From JAXGVG01 sp040773965 (GTDB lineage: Bacteria; Pseudomonadota; Alphaproteobacteria; UBA9219): 6,728 bases of DNA. This document shows positions 1-5,189 of the stretch, in pieces (position 1 is the first letter of the stretch; each line of letters starts with the position of its first letter). Location: assembly GCA_040773965.1 (NCBI GenBank), contig JAXGVG010000106.1, forward strand, positions 1 through 6,728. The letters run 5' to 3'. The translations under genes and the position numbers were made by a program. The notes under the pieces are model-generated. The model did no database searches. It was given only the letters and a program-made list of their open reading frames with translations, and was not told where the DNA came from.

Positions 1-98
1 AAAATGGCTCTCGCTTTAACCGCCGCGCCCTATCCCTTGGCGGCATGGTGAGGCCGACCCTCACTCTATTCCCATCCTTCATTCTTCGATACCAAAAG

Positions 99-128
99 CA
101 AACCCCAGTATGAAAATACCGGGGTTTG
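99..128. other. Inverted repeat (hairpin) ahead of the terminator
   Basis: The arms CAAACCCC-A-GTAT and ATAC-C-GGGGTTTG pair with one A/C mismatch around a GAAA loop. On the plus strand no T-run follows. On the minus strand the stem is followed by GCTTTTGG, which is only a weak U-tract, so it might act as a poor terminator for leftward transcription. Together with the stronger hairpin just downstream it may form the 3' end of a plus-strand transcript that begins outside the window. Confidence 0.4.
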
Positions 129-140
129 TCAGCAGTCTGA

Positions 141-162
141 GGGGCCTTCGGGCCCCTTTTTT
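141..162 (+). terminator. Rho-independent terminator, plus strand
   Basis: A perfect 6-bp stem GGGGCC/GGCCCC closes a TTCG tetraloop and runs directly into six T residues (157-162), a textbook intrinsic terminator on the plus strand. No plus-strand gene ends inside the window close to it, so it most likely ends a transcript that comes from left of base 1. It has no T-run in the minus direction and would not serve the glycosyltransferase operon. Confidence 0.8.
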
Positions 163-225
163 CGACCCGGAACGCCCCGGAATTCAAACGCAATCAAAAC
201 GGCGTCCTCCCCGCCATTACATACG

Positions 226-356
226 CCGTCATCCCGGCGAAAGCCGGGGATCCAGTGAAAGAACTCATAAGAAAGCCTTTTCCTCTTCTTCCACTGGATT
301 CCGATCAAGTTTCTTTCGTCCGCAAGCGAACGAAAAGAAACTTTTTCGGAAAGACG
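226..356. repeat. Composite palindromic element (family A pair, cloverleaf-like)
   Basis: This 131-bp unit begins with a plus-oriented family A copy (CGTCATCCCGG, GAAA-type loop, GCCGGGGATCCAGTG, about 226-257) and ends with a minus-oriented copy (292-356). The seven-base arms TCCAGTG (251-257) and CACTGGA (292-298) pair across a spacer of about 34 nt. The outermost ends CGTC and GACG also pair, so the whole unit can fold into three hairpins on a closing stem. The right-hand copy carries a nested palindrome, listed separately. It lies beyond the end of the glycosyltransferase gene. Related single copies occur at 6185-6214, 6443-6471 and 6635-6698. Confidence 0.7.
292..356 (-). repeat. Family A repeat with nested loop palindrome, left copy
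   Basis: Read on the minus strand this unit aligns over about 65 bp with the copy at 6635-6698. The outer arms TTCCGA (299-304) and TCGGAA (346-351) pair perfectly. Inside is a long palindrome (307-343) whose plus-strand left arm begins AAGTTTCTTTCG and whose right arm ends AAGAAACTT; one base substitution and one extra A make it slightly imperfect. Short family A copies have only a few loop bases at the position of this inner palindrome. Confidence 0.75.
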
Positions 357-376
357 TTGAAACTTTCACCCGTTCA

Positions 377-408
377 CGAACCCCTAATCCCGAGCCCCGA
401 ACCCCTAA
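377..408. repeat. Short direct repeat CGAACCCCTAA, two copies
   Basis: CGAACCCCTAA occurs at 377-387 and again at 398-408, separated by ten C-rich bases. The second copy contains the TAG stop codon of the glycosyltransferase (405-407), so the repeat forms the very end of that gene. The style resembles degenerate low-complexity repeats and recalls the 21-bp tandem repeat at 6489-6542, though the sequences differ. Confidence 0.5.
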
Positions 409-1580
409 CACACTTCCCGAAAAGTCTCGGTGTACGCCTCGGCGATGGGCCCCCAGTCCCAGTGCATTTGCGCGAAATCCGCCAGTTCGTATTGCGACGC
501 AGCCAGCGGCAAACGCAACGGAAAGTTTTTCAGCTTTTCGGCCCAAACGTTCGCCGTGCGCAAGGGATCGTCCGGCCACACGTCCGCAAGGTGAAGCACG
601 GGCCTGGCCGCAAGACTGCCCGCCGCCGTCGCCGGACTGCACATCGCGGGCAGGCCGCACGCCAGCGCCTCCTGAACGACGAGCGGAAAACCTTCGCCGT
701 AACTCGGCAGAATAAGCAAATCGGCCGTGTGATAAAGCTCGGCCAGCGAAGCGTCCGCGCGGTCGCGGAACACGTGCACGTTCGGCAACAGCCATTTGGC
801 CGGGTCGATGGGCCCGCGCCCGGCCATCCAGAAACGCCAGTCGGGCAACTGGCCCGCCAAATGGCGAATGGCGGCCAGACCTTTCTTTTCGACAAAGCGG
901 CCCACGAAAAGCAACACGGGCTGATCCGCCTTCAGCGCGAATTTCTGGCGCAAATAGTGCCTCTTTTCCTGTAAAGGGGGATTGAAAAGCCGGAGATCGA
1001 CGCCGTTCGGAATGACCTTGACCGATTTGGTGAACCCGGCGCGGGCGTAATAATCCTCGGCCACGCTGTCGCTGATGAAAAGCGTTTGCGTGGCGTCGCG
1101 CAGCATGTTTTGCGTGAAATACTTGTCGGCCAGCCGCATCGACGCGCGCAAAACCGGGTTGCGGTAAGGAATGGGACTGATGTGCTGCGTGACGATCACG
1201 GGCTTTTTCTTCTGCCGCGCCCAGCGGTAAGCCAGAAGATTGCCGGGATAAAGCGTATCGTGCAGCCAGACGATGTCCGCCGCGGCGACGGCCCGCTTGA
1301 GGCGGCGCAAACTGGCGGGCCCCCAAACCGGCCACGGCAAGCCCGTGAAACGCTCCAGCAAATTGAACGTGCGCATGGGCAGGGCGCTTAACGACGGCCC
1401 TTCCGGCTTCGGGTCCGTGCCGCTGGCCGCCCAGCTGAAATGATAGCGGTTGCTGAACGCCGTCATTTCGCGGATAAGCCTGTCCGCCACGCGCTCGACG
1501 CCGCCGCCGTGCGCCCCGTAGTAATGGGTGACCACAAGAACGACGCGCTGGCGCTCGGGTTTGGGATCGAAAGCGGTCAT
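405..1580 (-). CDS. GT4-type glycosyltransferase (GT-B fold)
   Basis: Predicted 391-aa cytoplasmic or membrane-associated retaining glycosyltransferase that moves a sugar from an activated nucleotide donor to an acceptor, probably in surface-glycan synthesis; donor and acceptor cannot be told. Visible marks are the N-terminal acceptor-side motif GGGVERVADRL (residues 25-35), the domain-linker motif IPNGVD (190-195), the donor-domain start LFVGRFVEKKG (224-234), and the E-x7-E signature of GT4 enzymes in SYGEGFPLVVQEALACG (E296 and E304). Length is normal for the family and there is no signal peptide. The ATG overlaps the TGA of the upstream oxidoreductase by four bases (ATGA), with AAGGA about 10 nt upstream, which fixes the start and implies translational coupling. 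The reading frame stays open further upstream, but only through the oxidoreductase gene. The stop lies inside a short repeat, so the last residues may be recent. Family call is firm; specificity unknown. Confidence 0.93.
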   Translation of the reverse strand: MTAFDPKPERQRVVLVVTHYYGAHGGGVERVADRLIREMTAFSNRYHFSWAASGTDPKPEGPSLSALPMRTFNLLERFTGLPWPVWGPASLRRLKRAVAAADIVWLHDTLYPGNLLAYRWARQKKKPVIVTQHISPIPYRNPVLRASMRLADKYFTQNMLRDATQTLFISDSVAEDYYARAGFTKSVKVIPNGVDLRLFNPPLQEKRHYLRQKFALKADQPVLLFVGRFVEKKGLAAIRHLAGQLPDWRFWMAGRGPIDPAKWLLPNVHVFRDRADASLAELYHTADLLILPSYGEGFPLVVQEALACGLPAMCSPATAAGSLAARPVLHLADVWPDDPLRTANVWAEKLKNFPLRLPLAASQYELADFAQMHWDWGPIAEAYTETFREVC

Positions 1581-2626
1581 AGCAGCCCGTTCCTTGCGAC
1601 GGCCCCGGCGGCCTCGTGCTGAAGCTTCAGGACAGCCAGCGCGTCGTCCGCGCTTATGCCGGCTGGCGGCGTTCCGCTTTCTGCCGCGCGCGCGAAGCGG
1701 CTGAAAACCTCGTCGTTGCCGTAATCGAGCCGGTTCCGGACATAGGCGATGCCGTTCGGGATGTGCTGAACCGCGTGCTGAAAGATGGCGCACGCGCTCG
1801 TGCGCAAAATCTGCGGAAGCGCGTGCGCCCCGTCGTTCGGCAGCCGGATGTAGATGTCCCGGAAAACGTCCATGATGCCAAGAGCGCGCTCGCCCGTAAC
1901 CATCAGGTACCACTCGCTCACGGCGCTGTCGAACTGGCAATCGACGGTGACGGGGATGCCGCGCGCGTTGCGGTACAAAAGAGAAAGAAGCGCGGGCGTC
2001 TTCGCGCCGTCCCGCCCTGCGACGCCATGCGCGCGCTGAAGCTCGAGCGCGCCGCCCGCAAGATGGCGAAGCAGGTAAAAGAAATGCGGGCTTTCGTCGT
2101 AAAAAAGACCGAGCGGCAATTGCTCGTACCACGAAGGCAAACGACGGCGCGGGTTTCCGAACTGCACGGCGGCGATGCGGCGGACGGAACCCAAACGGTT
2201 TTGCGCAAGATCGGCCTCCAGCCTGCGCGCGGCGCGGCTGAACTGAAAGTTGTGAACGACGGCCAAAACGCGTTTATGGGCGCGCGCGGCCGCGACCATG
2301 GCCTCGCCTTCCCCGACCGTCATTGCGAAAGGCTTTTCGGTAAGAACGTGCTTGCCCATGGCCAGCGCCGTCTGCGCGAGCCTTGCGTGCGCCATGGGAG
2401 GCGCGCCGATGACGACGGCGTCAACTTCGTCCAGCCATTCGACTTTCGCCAAATCGTCCGTTTCCGCGTGCCGCGCAAGCCCGAAGCGGCGGGCCACGTC
2501 CGCGGCGCGGCCGGGGTGTCGGTCGATCGCGCCCGCAAGCTCGAACGCCGGGTTGCGCAAAAGGGCGGGAAGATGGCGGTGCGCCGTCACCCATCCCAAA
2601 CCCACGGCGGCGGCGCGCAGGACCAT
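1577..2626 (-). CDS. Gfo/Idh/MocA-family NAD(P)-dependent oxidoreductase
   Basis: Predicted 349-aa soluble dehydrogenase of the Gfo/Idh/MocA family, whose members oxidise or reduce sugars and sugar nucleotides with NAD(P). The N-terminal Rossmann fold shows AAAVGLGWVTAHRHLPAL (dinucleotide loop G9-x-G11) and the acidic end of strand 2 at AGAIDRH. The catalytic-lysine motif EKPFA is at residues 97-101, followed by VVHNFQFSRA (N126), and the substrate-side motif LFYDESPHFFYLL has D177 and H181 in the place of the family's D-x-G-x-H. The gene starts 2 nt after the ATPase stop without a clear ribosome site and overlaps the glycosyltransferase start by 4 nt, so it is the middle gene of a coupled operon. 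A role in making or modifying a sugar for the neighbouring transferase is inferred from context. Related families (inositol dehydrogenase, glucose-fructose oxidoreductase) cannot be told apart here. Confidence 0.92.
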   Translation of the reverse strand: MVLRAAAVGLGWVTAHRHLPALLRNPAFELAGAIDRHPGRAADVARRFGLARHAETDDLAKVEWLDEVDAVVIGAPPMAHARLAQTALAMGKHVLTEKPFAMTVGEGEAMVAAARAHKRVLAVVHNFQFSRAARRLEADLAQNRLGSVRRIAAVQFGNPRRRLPSWYEQLPLGLFYDESPHFFYLLRHLAGGALELQRAHGVAGRDGAKTPALLSLLYRNARGIPVTVDCQFDSAVSEWYLMVTGERALGIMDVFRDIYIRLPNDGAHALPQILRTSACAIFQHAVQHIPNGIAYVRNRLDYGNDEVFSRFARAAESGTPPAGISADDALAVLKLQHEAAGAVARNGLL

Positions 2627-2628
2627 GC

Positions 2629-3513
2629 TCAGCCCACAGCCCTCGGATCGATCCCGGCTTCGGCGGCGATGGCGATCGCGATGGACTTGTCGTCGAGCTC
2701 GGCCTTTGCGCCGTTCATGATGGCGTGCGCGCAGGCCTGATCGAGCGCGATGATGGACTTGTCCGGGTTGTTCCTGTTGCGGATGAAGCGGTCGGTCAGC
2801 TTGACGACGCGCTCGATCGCCCGGTCGGAAATCGTGAACTTGTAATGGTCCTCGAATTTCGGGCGAAGGTTCTTGACGATCTGAACCGTCGCCGGAACGT
2901 CGGGAACGTCGAGAAAAACCTTTTGAAAGCGGCGGTCGATGGCAGGCTCCTGCTTCACGTAATCGTCGTATTCCTCGCGGGTGGTCGCGCCTATTACGTA
3001 AAGGTCTCCGGCGGTCAGGTAGGGCTTCAGCAAATCGGCGATGCCGCTGTAGCTCGACGACTTGAACGAAATCATGAGCTGGTGAATTTCGTCGATGCAG
3101 AAAATGATGGGCGGGCTCTGGCGCGTCGCGTTGCGCTCGGCCACGCCCTTGACGATGGGGATCAGGCGCCCTTCCAGATCGGCGCGCGAGGACGAGCCCG
3201 CGCCGATCATCGACATTTCAAGCTCGATGACCCGCGCCCCCTGCAGTATTTCGGGCACGCGCTTCTGGTTGACCCGCTGCGCGAAGCCGATGAAAAGAGC
3301 GGTTTTGCCGACGCCGGCGGGCGCCAGAAGCATCGCGTTTTTGCGCAGGCGCTGGAGAAGAATCAAAGTGACGAGATCGAGCTCCGTCTCCCGGCCGGTG
3401 ATGGGATCGAACTTTCCGCTCCGGTCCTGCGCGGTAATGTCGCGCGTGTAGCGGCTGATCAGGGAATCGAGCTCGGAGTCGCTGATAACGAATTTATTCG
3501 GGGAAGAACTCAC
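2629..3513 (-). CDS. Stand-alone ClpA/ClpB D1-like AAA+ ATPase
   Basis: A 294-aa protein that is essentially one AAA+ module of the ClpA/ClpB first-domain type. In order: GRETELDLVTLIL (40-52), Walker A APAGVGKT (64-71, with Ala for the usual first Gly), Walker B IIFCIDEIH (136-144), sensor-1 IGATTREEY (174-182), arginine finger region AIDRRFQ (191-197; R194, R195), then the small helical domain with ISDRAIERVVKLTDRFI (228-244). The Clp N-domain, middle domain, D2 module and ClpP-binding loop are all absent. Where ClpB has the substrate-gripping K-Y-R-G pore loop, this protein has SSSRA (107-111), with no aromatic residue, so classical protein threading is doubtful. The GTG start is supported by GGAGG seven bases upstream. 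It is first in an operon with an oxidoreductase and a glycosyltransferase. ATPase activity is well supported; its partner and job are unknown. Confidence 0.9.
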   Translation of the reverse strand: MSSSPNKFVISDSELDSLISRYTRDITAQDRSGKFDPITGRETELDLVTLILLQRLRKNAMLLAPAGVGKTALFIGFAQRVNQKRVPEILQGARVIELEMSMIGAGSSSRADLEGRLIPIVKGVAERNATRQSPPIIFCIDEIHQLMISFKSSSYSGIADLLKPYLTAGDLYVIGATTREEYDDYVKQEPAIDRRFQKVFLDVPDVPATVQIVKNLRPKFEDHYKFTISDRAIERVVKLTDRFIRNRNNPDKSIIALDQACAHAIMNGAKAELDDKSIAIAIAAEAGIDPRAVG

Positions 3514-3520
3514 GCTTTAT

Positions 3521-3525
3521 CCTCC
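3521..3525 (-). promoter_or_regulatory. Shine-Dalgarno site of the AAA+ ATPase
   Basis: GGAGG on the minus strand is followed by seven bases (ATAAAGC) and then GTG at 3513. This is near-ideal spacing and decides the GTG start of the ATPase gene. Confidence 0.75.
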
Positions 3526-3568
3526 GGCTGTTGAATGCCGCCCGGAAGGGCCGCCGTTGCGAGGGCGC

Positions 3569-3597
3569 ATTATGGGCGGTCTTTCGGACGGCGTAAA
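3569..3597 (-). promoter_or_regulatory. Sigma-70-like promoter for the ATPase-oxidoreductase-glycosyltransferase operon
   Basis: On the minus strand TTTACG (3592-3597, four of six to TTGACA) is followed after exactly 17 nt by CATAAT (3569-3574, five of six to TATAAT). Transcription would begin near 3562 and give a leader of about 50 nt before the GTG at 3513. It lies in the divergent gap shared with the DUF1036 gene. This is a match by eye only. Confidence 0.5.
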
Positions 3598-3713
3598 CGG
3601 GGCTCGTGACCTCTTGTTTTCGCCTGTTCCTTTTTGCTGGCGATCCTGGCGGCCACTGGCTAGACTGGGGGCCGATTCTCCTTCTGTTTTCCGTGACTTG
3701 CGGTTTGGACCCT

Positions 3714-4172
3714 ATGCGTTCCTTGCGTTTGCTTATTGCCGCTCTTGCCTTTTGTCCGGCGCTTTTTTCGTCCCTTCCGGCGCAAGCCGCTTTCCTGTTC
3801 TGCAACCGCACGGGGTCGGTCATCGAAGCGGCGTTCGGCTATCGCGAGCAAACGTCGTGGGTTTCCGAAGGCTGGTGGCAAATCCAGCCCGGGCAGTGCG
3901 CGCGCGTTTACGGAAAGCCCCTGACCCAGCGCTTCTACTTCTACTTCGCCCACGCGCTGGCGCCGCCCTCGAACGACGGCAAGCCGCCCATGGTCTGGTC
4001 GGGCAAATACGCGTTTTGCGTGGACGGCAAGGCCTTCAAGGCCGAAGGCGACGGCGATTGCGAAGCGCGCGGCTTCCGCGAACAGGGCTTTCAGGAAGTG
4101 GACATAGGCCCGAACATGCGGGACTATACCCTCACGTTCGAGGACGGAAGCATGTCAAAACAGGGCCGGTAA
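3714..4172 (+). CDS. Secreted DUF1036 family protein
   Basis: A 152-aa protein with an N-terminal signal peptide: MRSLR charged start, hydrophobic stretch to about residue 20, and a likely signal-peptidase I site at LPAQA/AFLF (after residue 25). The mature part matches the DUF1036 pattern I know: FCNRTG near the start, FGYREQTSWVSEGWWQIQPG (41-60), the Cys of GQC, a YFYFAH segment, then KYAFCVD and a C-terminal GFQEVDIG. Four cysteines in the mature chain (30, 62, 102, 116) could form two disulfides in the periplasm. The function of DUF1036 proteins is not established. The frame is open back to 3606, but starting there would bury the signal peptide, so the ATG at 3714 is preferred; the ribosome site is weak. 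It is divergent from the ATPase operon and its stop lies only 14 bp from the rpoH stop, convergent, with no terminator visible between them. Confidence 0.88.
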   Translation: MRSLRLLIAALAFCPALFSSLPAQAAFLFCNRTGSVIEAAFGYREQTSWVSEGWWQIQPGQCARVYGKPLTQRFYFYFAHALAPPSNDGKPPMVWSGKYAFCVDGKAFKAEGDGDCEARGFREQGFQEVDIGPNMRDYTLTFEDGSMSKQGR

Positions 4173-4186
4173 AGAACCGCAACGCG

Positions 4187-5080
4187 CTACGGAGGGGGCA
4201 CAAGACCTTCTTTTTCGGCCTCTTTCCTGATATTTTCCTGAAGCTTTTCAAAGGCCCGCACCTCGATCTGCCGTATCCTCTCCCGGCTCACCCCATACGC
4301 CGCCGACAACGCCTCAAGCGTCGCGGGCGGGTCTTTGAGGCGGCGAGCGGCGATGATGTCGCGCTCGCGCGGGTTGAGGCCGAGCATGGCCTTGCCGAGA
4401 AGGCGCTGGCGGTGCTGCCGTTCCTGCCTTGCGCCGAGCTTGCTTTCCTGACTCTCGGTTTCGTCCGCCAGCCAGTCCTGCCATTCGCCGTCGCCATCGA
4501 TATGCTTGGGCGCATTCAGCGACTGATCGGTGCCGGACAGGCGGCGGTTCATGTCGATAACTTCGTGTTCCGGGACGTTAAGCTCGCCCGCGATGTCCGT
4601 AATTTGTTCGGGCGACAGGTCCCCGTCGTCGACGGCTTTCATGTCGCGTTTGAGGCGACGCAGGTTGAAAAACAGCTTTTTCTGGGCAGCCGTCGTGCCG
4701 ATTTTCACGAGCGACCACGAATGCAGGATGTATTCCTGTATCGCCGCCCTGATCCACCACATGGCGTAGGTGGACAGGCGAAAGCCCCGCTCCGGATCGA
4801 AACGCTTGACGGCCTGCATCATGCCGACGTTGCCCTCGGCGATCAGCTCGGACAGCGGCAGGCCATAGCCCCGGTAGCCCATGGCGATTTTAGCCACAAG
4901 CCGCAGATGGCTTGTCACCAGCTTGTGGGCCGCGTCGAGATCGCCGTGTTCGCGCCACGCCCTGGCGAGGATGTATTCCTCGTTGGGGTCGAGCATGGGG
5001 AACTTGCGAATATCGCGGAGATAGATCGCAAGATTGCCTTCACCCCTGAGGGCAGGAAGCCGGGTTAAGGGAGCGTTCAA
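4187..5080 (-). CDS. rpoH: RNA polymerase sigma-32 factor RpoH
   Basis: Heat-shock sigma factor that directs RNA polymerase to chaperone and protease promoters. With the start chosen here it has 297 aa, usual for alphaproteobacterial RpoH. Numbering from this start: the N-terminus reads LPALRGEGNLAIYLRDIRKF; region 2 contains KLVTSHLRLVAKIA (53-66) and the core-binding and -10 recognition part FDPERGFRLSTYAMWWIRAA (94-113); the diagnostic RpoH box QKKLFFNLRR lies at 133-142; region 4.2, the -35 helix-turn-helix, ends in YGVSRERIRQIEVRAFEKLQ (262-281). Two starts are possible: GTG at 5104 (305 aa) has no ribosome site, whereas TTG at 5080 has GGAGG ten bases upstream and gives the usual N-terminus. 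I chose TTG with moderate confidence. It is downstream of rluD on the same strand but has its own promoter candidate. A hairpin around the ribosome site may affect translation. Confidence 0.95.
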   Translation of the reverse strand: MNAPLTRLPALRGEGNLAIYLRDIRKFPMLDPNEEYILARAWREHGDLDAAHKLVTSHLRLVAKIAMGYRGYGLPLSELIAEGNVGMMQAVKRFDPERGFRLSTYAMWWIRAAIQEYILHSWSLVKIGTTAAQKKLFFNLRRLKRDMKAVDDGDLSPEQITDIAGELNVPEHEVIDMNRRLSGTDQSLNAPKHIDGDGEWQDWLADETESQESKLGARQERQHRQRLLGKAMLGLNPRERDIIAARRLKDPPATLEALSAAYGVSRERIRQIEVRAFEKLQENIRKEAEKEGLVPPP

Positions 5081-5086
5081 GATCGG

Positions 5087-5102
5087 GGCGCCTCCAAGCG
5101 CC
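5087..5102 (-). promoter_or_regulatory. Hairpin enclosing the rpoH Shine-Dalgarno
   Basis: On the minus strand GGCGC (5102-5098) pairs perfectly with GCGCC (5091-5087), leaving the six-base loop TTGGAG. The GGAGG ribosome site (5095-5091) is therefore mostly in the loop with its last G in the stem. It precedes the TTG start at 5080. If that start is the real one, the hairpin is placed to tune rpoH translation, perhaps with temperature; the stem is short, so this is an inference. Confidence 0.4.
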
Positions 5103-5132
5103 ACAAAATGTTAACAGATCAAAAGGAACAAT

Positions 5133-5161
5133 ATTGTGGCGCGGCGCGTGTTTTTTCTCAA
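5133..5161 (-). promoter_or_regulatory. Sigma-70-like promoter of rpoH
   Basis: On the minus strand TTGAGA (5156-5161, five of six to TTGACA) is followed after 17 nt by CACAAT (5133-5138, four of six to TATAAT), in the gap between rluD and rpoH. Transcription would start near 5126, leaving about 45 nt before the TTG start. The -35 reads CTTGAG in full, which also resembles a heat-shock -35 (CTTGAAA), but no CCCCAT-like -10 follows, so a housekeeping promoter is more likely. Confidence 0.5.
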
Positions 5162-5189
5162 GATCAGAAGAGTGTTTATTTACAGGCTA

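Larger units (their letters stand above)
1..404. other. Gene-free left flank: terminator plus palindromic repeats
   Basis: I see no supportable gene here. One plus frame is open from the window edge to a TGA at 49-51 and another to a TGA at 110-112; either could be the tail of a gene that starts outside, but the residues are too few to recognise. A longer plus frame beginning at 110 runs through repeats and then antisense to the glycosyltransferase, and reads as low-complexity Arg/Pro-rich sequence, so I do not call it. The stretch holds a hairpin at 99-128, a terminator at 141-162, the composite repeat at 226-356 and two copies of CGAACCCCTAA. Confidence 0.6.

Noticed and set aside
1..51. 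C-terminal end of a plus-strand gene entering the window
   Set aside because: Only about 16 residues before a TGA, with no recognisable motif; another frame is equally open, so the call cannot be supported.
226..356. CRISPR array
   Set aside because: The repeats are palindromic, differ in orientation and length, and are not separated by regular unique spacers.
110..715. Plus-strand open frame in the left flank
   Set aside because: Crosses a terminator, the repeat element and the end of the glycosyltransferase in antisense; low-complexity product.
1581..2132. Upstream in-frame extension of the glycosyltransferase
   Set aside because: The frame stays open only because it overlaps the oxidoreductase gene in another frame; the extra residues are Arg/Ala-rich with no family similarity, and the ATGA junction gives a clear start.
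1616..2740. Long plus-strand open frame opposite the oxidoreductase
   Set aside because: Antisense shadow of a well-supported gene, rich in Arg, with no motif of its own.
3651..3670. TAGACT as a -10 box for the DUF1036 gene
   Set aside because: Resembles a -10, but no acceptable -35 lies 16-18 nt upstream.
3557..5068. Long plus-strand open frame of about 500 residues
   Set aside because: It runs through the DUF1036 gene in another frame and then antisense through rpoH. Codon bias in GC-rich DNA explains it, and the translated product has no recognisable domain.
5101..5139. CCACAA/TTGTGG inverted repeat around the rpoH promoter as an operator
   Set aside because: Six-base arms 27 nt apart, with part inside the -10 itself, are too weak to call a binding site. 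No regulator can be named.
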